From Goodfellowiella coeruleoviolacea (GTDB taxonomy: Bacteria; Actinomycetota; Actinomycetes; Mycobacteriales; Pseudonocardiaceae), in the NCBI RefSeq assembly GCF_024171785.1, contig NZ_JAMTCK010000012.1, forward strand, positions 1 through 64,000: 64,000 nucleotides of DNA, given 5' to 3'. The notes beneath the pieces are model-generated. The model was not told where the DNA came from, did not search any database, and saw only the letters and a list, made by a program, of their open reading frames with translations. Within the stretch, counting starts at the first letter, position 1; every line of letters begins with the position of its first letter. The translations under genes were made by a program, and so were the position numbers. This document shows, piece after piece, positions 43,964 through 53,203 of this stretch.

Positions 43964-46425
43964 GCGCGCCGCTCGGCCCGGTTGGTGCGGCGGGTGGGCG
44001 TGGCGGTGAGCGGGTCCTCCGGCCACGGGTGCTTCGGGTAGCGGCCGCGCAGTTCCGCCCGCACCTGGGGATAGCCCGTGCGCCAGAACGAGGCCAGGTC
44101 GCTGGTGACCGCGGCGGGCCGGCCGGCGGGGGAGAGCAGGTGCAGCACCACGGGCACCCGGCCGTCGGCGATGCGCGGCGTCTCGGTCCAGCCGAACGCC
44201 TCCTGCACCTTCACCGGCAGCACCGGGTCACCGGCCGAGTAGTCCAGCCGAACGCGTGAACCGGACGGCACCGCCAGCCGGTCCGGCGCCAGCTCGTCCA
44301 GCCGGCCCGCTTGCGGCCACGGCAGCAGCCGGCGCAGTGCCCGCCCGGCATCCACTGTGGACAGATCGGCGCGGCGGCGGGCGGTGGCCAGCTCCTCGGC
44401 CAGCCACGTCTCGGCGGTGGTCACCAGGGCCGGCTCGGCCACGTCCGGCCACGGCTCGCCCAGCACCCGGTGCAGGAACGCCAGCCGCTCGCGCAGCCGC
44501 ACCGCGTCGGCGTCCCAGCGCAGCAGCGCGGTGCCCTCGGTGCGGATGCCCAGCAGCAGCGCCCGGCGCACCGCGTCCGGTGCCGGCTCGGCCAGCGGCC
44601 GCTCACTCAGCAGGATCGCGCCCAGCCGGTGCCGGCTGGTGGCCACCACATCGCCGTCCGCCCAGGTCACGTCGTCCACTGTGGACACCATGCGGGGCGC
44701 GGCGCGCACGGCCAGCTCCTGGTCGGTGCGGGCGGCCAGCCAGACGCGGCCGTGGCTGCGGCCGGGCGCGCGGTCGGCACTGGCCACGGCCAACCACTCC
44801 GCGTCGGCCAGGCCGCTGCCCGGCGCCAGTTCCGCCGCGGTGCCACCGGCCATCAGGTACACCGGCGAGCCTGGGGCGCGGCGCCTGGCCAGGCGTTCGG
44901 GGTAGGCCAGTGCCACCACCAGCGCGGGATCGGCGCGCTGCGCGGGCTTGCCGGTGGTGTCCGGCTCGACCAGGGCGGCCAGCCGGTCGGCCTCGGCGCG
45001 CCAGCGGCGGCTGCCCGGTGCGGTGCCATCGCGCAGCCGGCGCAGCGCCAGGTCCAGGTCGGCGTCGGTGGCCAGGCCGTCGTCGTCGAGCAGCGCCACC
45101 ACCTCGGCGGCGGCCCGCGCGCCCACCTCGGCCGCGCCGTCCAGCAGTGCCCTGGCCAGCCGGGGGTGCAGGCCGAGGTCGGCCATGCGCCGGCCCCGGT
45201 CGGTGAGCCTGCCGGCCTCGTCGTGCACACCCAGCACCCACAGGACCGACAGGGCGGCGTTCAGCGGTCCCTCCGGCGGCCGGTCCCACCAGGTCAGCCC
45301 GGCGCCGGTGGGCGAACCCCAGCAGGTCAGCTCCAGGGCCAGCCGGGTGAGGTCGGCGGTGCGGATCTCCGGCTCGGGGTAGCGGGGCAGCGTGCTGTGC
45401 TCGTGTTCCGGCCAGCACCGGTAGGCGCGGCCCGGTCCCTGCCGGCCGGCGCGACCGGCCCGCTGGTCGGCCACGGCCGCGGACACCCGCACCGTGGCCA
45501 GGCCGGACAGCCCGCGCCGGTGGTCCATCCGGGGCACCCGGGCCAGCCCGCAGTCCACCACCGCGCGCACCCCGGGCACGGTCAGGCTGGACTCGGCCAC
45601 GGCCGTGGCCAGCACCACCCGCCGGCGCGGCCCCGGCCGCAGCGCCAGGTCCTGCTCGGCACTGGGCAGCCGGCCGTGCAGCGGCAGAACGTCCACATCG
45701 GACAGATCAGCGAGCAGGCCGGCCACCCGGCGGATCTCGGCCACCCCGGGCAGGAACACCAGCACGTCACCGTCTGATTCGGACAGTGCGCGGCGGGTAG
45801 CTCTGGCCACACAGGACTCGATCGGCTCGGTGCGGGCCGGTGCCACGTGGGTGGTGTCCACCGGGAACTCGCGGGCGCTGGTGTGCAGCACCGGCGCGGG
45901 CCGCTCCCCGCCGAGCACGTCGGCCAGCCGCTGCGCGGCCACGGTCGCCGAGGTGGCCAGCAGCCGCAGGTCCGGCCGCAGCCCGGCGCGCGCGTCCAGC
46001 AGCAGCGCCAGCAGCAGGTCGGCGTCCAGGTGCCGCTCGTGGCACTCGTCCAGCAGCACGGTGTGCGTGCCGGTCAGCTCCGGGTCGGCCTGCAACCGCC
46101 GCACCAGCAGCCCCGAGGTCACCACCTCGATCCGGGTGGCCCGGGAGACCCGCCGGTCCCCGCGCACCGAGTAGCCCACGGTCCGGCCCACCGGCTCGCC
46201 CAGCAGCGCGGCCATCCGGCTGGCCGCGGCCCTGGCCGCCAGCCGCCTCGGCTCGGCCACCACCACCCGGCCCTCGGCAGCGGCCAGCGCCAGCGGCACC
46301 AGGGTGGTCTTGCCGCTGCCCGGCGGGGCCACCAGCACGGCGGCGCCGGCGCGGTCCAGGGTGGCGGTGATCTCGCCGAGCAGCGCGCGCACCGGCAGGT
46401 CGGGAAGGTCGGCTGGCAGCTCCAC
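43948..46425 (-). CDS. hrpB: ATP-dependent helicase HrpB
   Basis: Protein of 825 aa from GTG 46425. DEAH/RHA-type helicase: Walker A APPGSGKTTLVPLAL (~35), DECH box in LLDECHERHLDADLL, SAT in LLATSATV, motif V VVLATAVAESSLT, motif VI VADQRAGRAGRQGPG, then the HrpB-specific C-terminal domain (ending PWPEDPLTATPTRR). Function in bacteria is poorly known; HrpB differs from HrpA of RNA metabolism. Longer upstream reading is excluded because it runs through the divergent GNAT gene. Confidence 0.94.
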   Translation of the reverse strand: MELPADLPDLPVRALLGEITATLDRAGAAVLVAPPGSGKTTLVPLALAAAEGRVVVAEPRRLAARAAASRMAALLGEPVGRTVGYSVRGDRRVSRATRIEVVTSGLLVRRLQADPELTGTHTVLLDECHERHLDADLLLALLLDARAGLRPDLRLLATSATVAAQRLADVLGGERPAPVLHTSAREFPVDTTHVAPARTEPIESCVARATRRALSESDGDVLVFLPGVAEIRRVAGLLADLSDVDVLPLHGRLPSAEQDLALRPGPRRRVVLATAVAESSLTVPGVRAVVDCGLARVPRMDHRRGLSGLATVRVSAAVADQRAGRAGRQGPGRAYRCWPEHEHSTLPRYPEPEIRTADLTRLALELTCWGSPTGAGLTWWDRPPEGPLNAALSVLWVLGVHDEAGRLTDRGRRMADLGLHPRLARALLDGAAEVGARAAAEVVALLDDDGLATDADLDLALRRLRDGTAPGSRRWRAEADRLAALVEPDTTGKPAQRADPALVVALAYPERLARRRAPGSPVYLMAGGTAAELAPGSGLADAEWLAVASADRAPGRSHGRVWLAARTDQELAVRAAPRMVSTVDDVTWADGDVVATSRHRLGAILLSERPLAEPAPDAVRRALLLGIRTEGTALLRWDADAVRLRERLAFLHRVLGEPWPDVAEPALVTTAETWLAEELATARRRADLSTVDAGRALRRLLPWPQAGRLDELAPDRLAVPSGSRVRLDYSAGDPVLPVKVQEAFGWTETPRIADGRVPVVLHLLSPAGRPAAVTSDLASFWRTGYPQVRAELRGRYPKHPWPEDPLTATPTRRTNRAERRAQDSR

Positions 46426-46509
46426 GGTCGCCCAGTCTGCCTGGCGCCGGCTCCGCGATCCGCGCCCGGGAGCGGCGCCGGTGTCGGTGCGGCGTGTCAC
46501 GCTGGAGGT

Positions 46510-47355
46510 GTGGTGGACCCGCTGCGCGACCCCGACGACCCGGAACTGCTCGACACCTACCAGGCCCGCGACCTGGCCACGCTGGTCGAGAACGCCCGGC
46601 TGGCCTCGGGCGCGGTCCGCTACGGCCGGATCGGGCGGGTGGGCGGCGCGCGGGTGGTGGTCAACCGGGACAACCCGCTGCCCACGGGCAACCACGCGTG
46701 CGCCCTGGACGGAACGTCCGCGCAGGTGGCGGACACGCTGATGCGCCTGGAGCAGACCTTCGCCGACGCCGGGCGGGCCGAGGCCGTGGTGTTCGCCTCG
46801 CCGACCACCGTGCCGGAGATCGACGGCATCGCCGACGACACCGGCTGGCAGGCGGTCACCGAGATCCTCGCCATGGTGCACCGACCGGGCGAGCGGGCGG
46901 CGCCGGCCGCGGCCGTGCCGGTGCGCCCGGCGCTCGACGCCGACCTGCCGGCCGTGGCCGCGGTGTTCGCCGATGAGCTGGGCCTGCCGCTGTCCGGCAC
47001 CGCGCGGCTGCTGCGCCACCTCGGCCAGCGGCTGGACGACCCGCGCTGCGTGCTGCTCGTGGTGGACGACCCCGACCCGGACGCCCGAAGGGTCGCCGGG
47101 TTCGCCTCGGGCTTCGCCGAACACGGCGTCGGCCTGGTCGAACAGGTGGTGGTGATCCCGGCGCGGCGGCGGCGCGGCATTGGCGGCGCCCTGGTCGGCG
47201 CGCTGGCCGAGCGGCTGCGCGGGCTGGGCGCGCTGCTGGTGGCCGCGTACGTGGACGAGGGCGGCGGCACCGAGCGGTTCGCTGAGTCGTGTGGCTTGCA
47301 GGCCGGCTACCCGGTGACCGGATACGTACGCAGAGTGGATGAACTGCTCGACTGA
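46510..47355 (+). CDS. GNAT family N-acetyltransferase
   Basis: Protein of 281 aa from GTG 46510 (or GTG 46513; GGAGG at 46504-46508). The N-terminal half is a divergent GNAT-like domain (VEIDGIADDTGW, ~110-120); the C-terminal half has the acetyl-CoA site LVEQVVVIPARRRRGIGGALVGAL (short form RRRRGIGGAL) and ESCGLQAGYP. Divergent from hrpB, with 84 bp between the starts. Substrate unknown. Confidence 0.85.
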   Translation: MVDPLRDPDDPELLDTYQARDLATLVENARLASGAVRYGRIGRVGGARVVVNRDNPLPTGNHACALDGTSAQVADTLMRLEQTFADAGRAEAVVFASPTTVPEIDGIADDTGWQAVTEILAMVHRPGERAAPAAAVPVRPALDADLPAVAAVFADELGLPLSGTARLLRHLGQRLDDPRCVLLVVDDPDPDARRVAGFASGFAEHGVGLVEQVVVIPARRRRGIGGALVGALAERLRGLGALLVAAYVDEGGGTERFAESCGLQAGYPVTGYVRRVDELLD

Positions 47356-47401
47356 TTCCGGCTGATCGGGTGATGTGAGTGGTCTGCCTCCCCCACACGG
47401 A

Positions 47402-47444
47402 TTAGGTCTGTCCCCGTCCGATCCATATCCTTAGCTCCGCTAAG
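47402..47444 (+). promoter_or_regulatory. Promoter and palindrome upstream of the second MFS exporter
   Basis: TTAGGT (47402-47407), 18 bp, TATCCT (47426-47431), overlapped by the inverted repeat CTTAGC-TCC-GCTAAG (47430-47444). Suggests an operator just at the start of transcription; no regulator gene is adjacent. Confidence 0.5.
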
Positions 47445-47528
47445 CGTGAGTGGTGTGCCGGTGGGCATCCCCGGGCCGAAGCCGCCCGCGTGAGCCGGCC
47501 GAGCCGCGACGGTGAAGGGGTCGGACAA

Positions 47529-48815
47529 GTGGTGACAACCGAGGTCGACGAGCGCACCCTCCGATTACCCGGCGAGGTGTGGGTGCTGGTCGCGGCCAGC
47601 TTCATCATCGCCATCGGCTTCGGCGTGGTCGCCCCGGTGCTGCCCACCTTCGCCACCAGCTTCAACGTCGGCAGCACCGCCGCGGCCCTGGTGGTCAGCG
47701 CGTTCGCCTTCGTCCGGCTGGCCTTCGCCCCGGTCAGCGGCCGGCTGGTGACCAGGTTCGGCGAACCCCCGGTCTACCTGGTCGGCATCCTCATCGTCGC
47801 CGCCGGCACCGGCGCCTGCGGGTTCGCCGCCGCCTACTGGCAGCTGCTGTTCTTCCGGTCGCTGGCCGGCGTCGGCTCCACCATGTTCACCGTCTCCGCG
47901 GTCGGCCTGCTCATCCGGCTCACCCCGGCGCCGCTGCGCGCCAGGGCGTCCGGCGTGTGGTCCAGCAGCTTCCTGATCGGCAACATCGCCGGGCCGGTGG
48001 TGGGCGCGGCCCTGGTGGAGATCTCCCCGCGCGCCCCGTTCCTCGGCTACGCCGCCGCCCTGGTCGTGGCCGCCCTGGTGGTGTGGCTGTTCCTGCGCAA
48101 CTCCACCCTGGCCGCCTCGGTGGACAAGGGGGGCGAGGTGACCAGCGTGACCGTGCGGTCGGCGCTGCGCTCCGGCGCCTACCGGGCCGCGCTGGCCTCG
48201 GGTTTCGCCAACGGCTGGGCGGTGTTCGGCGTGCGCATCTCGCTGATCCCGCTGTTCGTCACCGAGTCACTGCACCGCAGCCCGAGCCTGACCGGGGTGT
48301 CGCTGTCGGTGTTCGCCGGCGGCAACGCCGCCGTGCTGCTGCTGTCCGGCCGGCTCGCCGACCGGTGGGGCCGGCGGCCCCTGGCCCTGGCCGGCCTCGC
48401 CGTGTCCGCGGCCGGCACCATCTGGCTCGGCTTCACCACCAGCCCCGGCACGTTCCTGGCCGCCTCCCTGGTCGCCGGCGTCGGCGCCGGCCTGCTCAAC
48501 CCGGCGCAGAACGCCGTGGTCGCCGACGTGCTCGGAGCCAGGGCCAGGGGCGGCCCGGTGCTGGCCGCCTTCCAGATGGCCGCCGACCTCGGCGCGATCG
48601 TCGGCCCGCTGGCCGCCGGCGCCATGGCCGACCACTGGACCTTCCCGGCCGCGTTCACCCTCACCGGGGCCATGGCCGTGCTCGCCCTGCTGGTCTGGCT
48701 GGCCGCCCCGGAGACCCTGCCCCGCCGCGCGCCGACGCCCGAGGTGGCGGCCGCCCAGGCGGTGACCGAGACCGAGGGCGGGCAGGCCGACCCGGGCTCG
48801 GACGGGCGGCGCTGA
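47529..48815 (+). CDS. MFS transporter (12 TM)
   Basis: Protein of 428 aa; GTG 47529 chosen because AAGGGG lies 8 bp upstream, while GTG 47490 without a ribosome site would add 13 residues. TM1 VLVAASFIIAIGFGVVAPVLPTF, motif A GRLVTRFGEPP, TM5 motif C-like SFLIGNIAGPVVGAAL and the second-half motif GRLADRWGRRPLAL mark a DHA1 drug-proton antiporter. C-terminus acidic and disordered. Substrate unknown. Confidence 0.92.
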   Translation: MVTTEVDERTLRLPGEVWVLVAASFIIAIGFGVVAPVLPTFATSFNVGSTAAALVVSAFAFVRLAFAPVSGRLVTRFGEPPVYLVGILIVAAGTGACGFAAAYWQLLFFRSLAGVGSTMFTVSAVGLLIRLTPAPLRARASGVWSSSFLIGNIAGPVVGAALVEISPRAPFLGYAAALVVAALVVWLFLRNSTLAASVDKGGEVTSVTVRSALRSGAYRAALASGFANGWAVFGVRISLIPLFVTESLHRSPSLTGVSLSVFAGGNAAVLLLSGRLADRWGRRPLALAGLAVSAAGTIWLGFTTSPGTFLAASLVAGVGAGLLNPAQNAVVADVLGARARGGPVLAAFQMAADLGAIVGPLAAGAMADHWTFPAAFTLTGAMAVLALLVWLAAPETLPRRAPTPEVAAAQAVTETEGGQADPGSDGRR

Positions 48816-48986
48816 GCGCGCGGGTGGCCGGGCGAGCCCCCGGTCCGGCCGGCACCCGGCCGCGGTAGGTGATCCACGACCTGGTCAGGGCCGTCGGTAC
48901 CCTGCGGGTGTGGGTCCGGACAGACCTGGCTCGTCTCCGCCAGCGGCGGCCCGGACGGCGAGGCACCTCGTGGGAGGACGTTGATC

Positions 48987-49802
48987 GTGGGTGGCGCCGA
49001 GCGCAACGCGCGGAAGAAGAAGCAGGCCCAGACGCAGGCGGCCAGGGCGGTCGCCGCGGCGCGGGGCACCGGCAACGACCGCACCAAGATCCTCATCGGG
49101 GTGGCGGCCGTGGTGGTGCTCGCGGCCGTGGTCGTCGGCGGGGTGCTCTACAGCAACTCCCGCTCCACGCGCCAGGTCGGCAACCAGCCCGTGCCCACCA
49201 GCTCGGTGAGCGCCGAGTACCAGGCGCAGCGGGAGGACGGCACCGTGCTGGCCGGCAAACCGGACGCCAAGCTCACCGTCGACATCTACGAGGACTTCCT
49301 GTGCCCGTACTGCGGCCTGCTGGAGAAGTCCTACGGCAAGCAGATCGAGGAGCAGCTGGCCGCCGGCACCTTCAACGTGCGCTACCACCTGCTGCCCATG
49401 CTCAACAACGCCTCCGACCCGCCCGGCTACTCGCTGGACTCGGCCAACGCCGCCCTGTGCTCGGCCGACGCCGGCAAGTTCGAGGACTTCCACGCCAGCC
49501 TGTTCGCCACCCAGCCCGAGGAGGGCGAGCGCGGCTACGACAACAGCCAGCTGATCAAGCTCGGCCGGGACCTGGGCATCAGCGGTGACGAGTTCGCCAA
49601 CTGCGTCAACAACGGCACCCACAAGCAGGACATCAACAACGCCTACGAGCAGGCCCGCAACGACCCGCGCCTGCAGGCCACCCGGCCGGACGGCCGCACC
49701 GGCTTCCGGGGCACGCCCACCATCGTGGTGGGTGACCAGATCATCAACACCCAGGACCCGGAGTGGCTCAACAAGATCATCAAGCAGGCCGGTCAGGGCT
49801 GA
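48987..49802 (+). CDS. Membrane-anchored DsbA-like thiol oxidoreductase
   Basis: Protein of 271 aa from GTG 48987 (GGAGG 9 bp upstream). A basic N-terminus, one membrane anchor (ILIGVAAVVVLAAVVVGGVLY) and an extracytoplasmic thioredoxin fold with active site Cys106-Pro-Tyr-Cys109 (EDFLCPYCGLLEK) and cis-Pro loop FRGTPTIVVGDQ. Actinobacterial DsbA-like proteins help form disulfides in exported proteins. No VKOR partner in the window. Confidence 0.93.
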   Translation: MGGAERNARKKKQAQTQAARAVAAARGTGNDRTKILIGVAAVVVLAAVVVGGVLYSNSRSTRQVGNQPVPTSSVSAEYQAQREDGTVLAGKPDAKLTVDIYEDFLCPYCGLLEKSYGKQIEEQLAAGTFNVRYHLLPMLNNASDPPGYSLDSANAALCSADAGKFEDFHASLFATQPEEGERGYDNSQLIKLGRDLGISGDEFANCVNNGTHKQDINNAYEQARNDPRLQATRPDGRTGFRGTPTIVVGDQIINTQDPEWLNKIIKQAGQG

Positions 49803-49824
49803 GCCCCGGTCGCCGCTGCCCGGT

Positions 49825-51177
49825 CTAGCCCAGGCCGGGCAGCGGCGGCGTGCCCTGCGACCACCGGACCAGCCGCTGCGCCTTGCCCGCCTCGGTGCGC
49901 GGCACCCCGCCCGGCGCGAGCACCCGCACCGCGCACGCGATGCCCAGCCGTTCCCGCAACCGCGCGGCCACGTCCCGGCCCAGCGCCGCCGTGTCCACCC
50001 CGCCGTCCACCGGCTCCACCGCCACCCGCACCTCCGGTCGCGCCGCCACCGTGCGGTCCTCCACGATCAGGTAGTGCGGGCTGACCCGGGCGTCGGACAG
50101 CAGCACCGCCTCGATCTCCGCGGGGAACACGTTCACCCCGCGCACCACCAGCATGTCGTCCCGCCGGCCCAGCACCCGGCTCATCCGCCGCAGCGTGCGC
50201 GCCGAGCCCGGCACCGGCCCGGCCAGACTGGCCACGTCCCCGCTGCGGTAGCGCAGCAGCGGCATGCCCGTCTTGGTCAACGTGGTGAACACCAGCTCAC
50301 CGGGTGTGCCGTCGGGCACCGGGTTGCCGTCGGCGTCCACCGCCTCCACGTAGAAGTGGTCCTCGGCCACGTTGAGCAGCCCCGCGGAGTCCAGCGACTC
50401 ACACGCCACGCCAGGACCGATCACCTCGGACAGCCCGTAGATGTCCAGCGCGCGCAGCCCGAGCAGCCGCTCCACCTGGTCGCGCAGGGTTTCACTCCAC
50501 GGTTCCGCGCCCAGCACCGCGACCCGGGGCGAGAGCCCCGCCGGGTCAACGCCCTCGGCGCGCGCCGCCTCGCCCAGGTGCACCGCGTAGGACGGCGTGC
50601 AGCACAGCACGTCCGGCGCCAGGTCCTGGATCAGCCGCAGCTGTCGGGCGGTCATGCCGCCGGACGCCGGCACCACCGCGGCGCCCAGCCGCATCGCCCC
50701 GTGGTGCACGCCAACGCCCCCGGTGAACAGCCCGTACCCGTACGCGTTGTGCACGGTGCTGCGCCGGCTCGCCCCGGCCCCGCCCAGTGCCCGCGCCATC
50801 ACCCGCGCCCACACGTCCACGTCGTGCGCGGTGTAGCCGACCAGCGTGGGCCGCCCACCCGTGCCCGACGAGCCGTGCACGCACACGATCTCCTCGGCGG
50901 GCACGGCGCACAGCCCCAGCGGGTAGTGCTCCCACAGGTCCGCCTTGTCCACAGTGGGCAGCCGGTGCAACTCGGCCAGGTCCACGTCGGCACCCCGCCG
51001 CACCCCGGCCGCCCGCAACCGCTGCGCCTGCACCCCGTCCGCGGCCAACAACCGGTCCACCAACCCGACCAGCGCCCGCTGCTGCTCGGCCCGCCGCAGC
51101 TCCGGGTCCATGCCCTCGGCAACGGCATCCACCAGAGGAGGGTGACCCTGCTCACCATGATCCGCGTTCGCGCTCAC
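49825..51177 (-). CDS. Phenylacetate-CoA ligase-like AMP-forming enzyme
   Basis: Protein of 450 aa. ANL superfamily, PaaK branch: P-loop VHGSSGTGGRPTLVGYT, IYGLSEVIGPGVACES, MPLLRYRSGDVA and hinge GRRDDMLVVRGVNVFPAEIE, plus a C-terminal ACT-like lid domain. It activates an aryl or similar carboxylic acid to its CoA ester. No other phenylacetate genes are nearby, so the acid may differ. Ends 23 bp from the convergent DsbA-like gene. Confidence 0.9.
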   Translation of the reverse strand: MSANADHGEQGHPPLVDAVAEGMDPELRRAEQQRALVGLVDRLLAADGVQAQRLRAAGVRRGADVDLAELHRLPTVDKADLWEHYPLGLCAVPAEEIVCVHGSSGTGGRPTLVGYTAHDVDVWARVMARALGGAGASRRSTVHNAYGYGLFTGGVGVHHGAMRLGAAVVPASGGMTARQLRLIQDLAPDVLCCTPSYAVHLGEAARAEGVDPAGLSPRVAVLGAEPWSETLRDQVERLLGLRALDIYGLSEVIGPGVACESLDSAGLLNVAEDHFYVEAVDADGNPVPDGTPGELVFTTLTKTGMPLLRYRSGDVASLAGPVPGSARTLRRMSRVLGRRDDMLVVRGVNVFPAEIEAVLLSDARVSPHYLIVEDRTVAARPEVRVAVEPVDGGVDTAALGRDVAARLRERLGIACAVRVLAPGGVPRTEAGKAQRLVRWSQGTPPLPGLG

Positions 51178-51232
51178 ATGCCGGGTCTACCAGGCCGCTG
51201 ACCTGCGCGGAAGCCTTGGACACCCCCGATTT

Positions 51233-51260
51233 TTGTTCTGGCCACCTCGTCGTGTACGGT
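51233..51260 (+). promoter_or_regulatory. Putative tRNA-Ala promoter
   Basis: TTGTTC (51233-51238), 16 bp, TACGGT (51255-51260), 50 bp before the tRNA. Confidence 0.45.
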
Positions 51261-51310
51261 ATGACCACACCGAACGGGGAAGCCAAAAACCCCGGCCGGT
51301 GGATCAGTAA

Positions 51311-51383
51311 GGGGCTGTAGCGCAGCTGGTAGCGCACCACACTGGCAGTGTGGGGGTCACGGGTTCGAGTCCCGTCAGCTCCA
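51311..51383 (+). tRNA. tRNA-Ala (GGC)
   Basis: 73 nt without CCA. Acceptor GGGGCTG/CAGCTCC has the G3-U70 pair that defines alanine identity. Anticodon loop CTGGCAG gives anticodon GGC. T-arm GGGTTCGAGTCCC. A decayed integrase starts just downstream, so the gene is probably an integration site. Confidence 0.96.
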
Positions 51384-51392
51384 CTCGCTCGT

Positions 51393-51444
51393 GAGCGGGG
51401 TAGGTTCGCCGAAAGTGCGAACCTACCCCGCTCGTTGCGTTTTC
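51393..51444 (+). terminator. Intrinsic terminator after tRNA-Ala
   Basis: Perfect 17-bp stem (51393-51409 with 51417-51433), then GTTGCG and a T run (51440-51443). Confidence 0.92.
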
Positions 51445-51539
51445 TGGGGGTGCAACCCCCAGACCCCGCCCGGCGGGCTTCGCCCCCGGACCCCCTCTCG
51501 GCTGATCGAATCGGACAGCCGTGTGGGCGCGAGCGGATG

Positions 51540-52085
51540 GCGGTGGGGCCGGTGGTGGGGGCGGTTGGCCCGGTGGTGCCCGAGCCGTTCTGCCTGGGCG
51601 ATTTCCGGGATTCTGTCGGCGATGAGCCAGGTTTTGTGGCTGTGGCGCAGGCCGTGGAAGGTCAGCCCGGGGTGGATGGAAACGGGCCCGGGGTGTCGGC
51701 GAGGTGTTCGCGGAGCAGTGTGGTGAGGAAGGGCGGCAGGGTGATGGTTCGTGCTGAGGCGGGTGTCTTGGGCGGTCCCAGTCACAGGCCGTGGGTGGAT
51801 TCGGGGAGCGCGCCGGTGTCGGGGTCGATGGTCAGCAGACCGCGGTCGAGGTCGAGGTGGTCACGGTGCAGGCCGGCGAGTTCGCCCCAGCGGCAGCCGG
51901 TCCAGGTGGTGTGGCAGGCGGTGGGGTTGATCCAGGTGCCGCGGCGGCGGTCGGTTTTCCAGGTCGTGGGCGTAGTTTTCGGCGGCTTTTCTGCTGGTGA
52001 ACCCGGACAGTGATCCGTAGGTTCCGTTGCCGTTGGGGTAGCGGATCCGCCAGGAGTGCTTTCCGGTCTTCTCGACCCAGGACAT
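51540..52085 (-). pseudogene. Decayed tyrosine integrase (integrative element remnant)
   Basis: Reading from ATG 52085: the arm-binding N-terminus (MSWVEKTGKHSWRIRYPNG, SRKAAENYAHDLEN), a frameshift into DRRRGTWINPT, an internal deletion, then the catalytic-Arg region CRWGELAGLHRDHLDL, an in-frame TGA after STHGL, the segment PKTPASARTITLPPFL and finally the HxxR helix FHGLRHSHKTWLIADRIPEI. The end with the catalytic Tyr is lost. This is the type of integrase used by actinomycete integrative elements, and it points toward the tRNA-Ala gene, the expected attachment site. Non-functional. Confidence 0.88.
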
Positions 52086-52518
52086 GACGTCCTCCTGGGA
52101 GTGGGGTGTCGGTGTGGTCAGGGCCGTCATGCGCCTTCGCTGGCATGTTCGCAACTCGATCAACCCTGTGCTCCGGTGAAACCGGTTGTGGGCCGGGAGT
52201 AACGCGGACGATCGGGCTTCTCTGGAGCATCGCCGGCTGGTGAGGCCGCAGGTCCGGTGGTCTCTTGTTGTGGGAAAGAGGGCAGATACGGGCGAATGGT
52301 TCCCGTTGATAACCAGCAGGCATCCCCTGGGACTGTCTATTCTGGGGGCTGGATTCGGAGGGATTCATCGGCATTCCTCGTTCGGTGGACCGAGCCGGCC
52401 AGCCGAGGGAACCGATGGCCCTCATATTTCAGGTGCTGCTGAGAAAACGGGCTCGGGACAAGGAACTTCGGTTCGGAGTCTGGGGCAGCCAGCGGCACGG
52501 GTCGAGGAAGGAAATGCG

Positions 52519-52884
52519 GTGCCCTACGCGGTGTGGATCGACATGTCGGCTCCCGAGGCGGCTCAGGGCGATGAGCACACGAGGGATCAGGTTCCTGCCC
52601 TGATCTTCAAGTTGATCGAGGCAGGGTGGGAGGTGCCCGCACCCACCGATGCCGGTGGTGACACGCCAGACGACGAGGACGACGCGCCAGAGTTGTTGGG
52701 CGCGACCAACGCACCCGTGCAGCTTCGACTCGCACTGCCCACATCAGGCTTCGCCACAAACGGCAATGAGCCGTTTCCCGGCACAGCCCTGCCCGCAATC
52801 CCTTGCGCCGGCACAGCCCTGGTCAGACCCATCAACAGAAGGATCCTGCGCGAATGTTGTGGGACTACAGGCGGCCCTCCCTGA
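52519..52884 (+). CDS. Hypothetical protein of the accessory region
   Basis: Protein of 121 aa from GTG 52519, with GAAGGAA 6 bp upstream. It starts PYAVWIDMSAPEAAQ and has an acidic stretch (GGDTPDDEDDAPELL) and a loose C-terminus. No family recognised. The flanks (52086-52518, 52885-53203) hold no gene I can support and are lower in GC than the rest of the window. Confidence 0.4.
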   Translation: MPYAVWIDMSAPEAAQGDEHTRDQVPALIFKLIEAGWEVPAPTDAGGDTPDDEDDAPELLGATNAPVQLRLALPTSGFATNGNEPFPGTALPAIPCAGTALVRPINRRILRECCGTTGGPP

Positions 52885-52903
52885 TTCCTGTGAGTCTCGA
52901 TAT

Positions 52904-52929
52904 CGCGATATATCGCGGTCATCGTGACC
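52904..52929. promoter_or_regulatory. Two adjoining palindromes in a low-GC gap
   Basis: CGCGATATATCGCG (52904-52917) is a perfect 14-bp palindrome; GGTCA-TCG-TGACC (52917-52929) adjoins it. They look like operators of a repressor, such as those controlling excision in integrative elements, but no clear gene follows. Confidence 0.4.
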
Positions 52930-53203
52930 GTTGACAACGCTGGCGGATTCTTTCCTGCGCTGTTTGATTGTCATTCGAAATTCCTGGTTCTATTTGGGTG
53001 AATCGGCGTCGGTGATGAAGCTGATGCCAACTCCTGTGGGCGGTAAGTCTGACGATATTGCTATTGTTGCCGGAAGTCGGGGGTCCTGTCACGAACAGTC
53101 GTTCCCGGCTCGGGGTGCTTTCGGTGCTGTTCCGATGCGAGAGATAGGTAACGCTCCGCGGTTGGCGGTTGTCGTCTTGCCGGTAGGGAGGCGAGGGCGA
53201 TAT

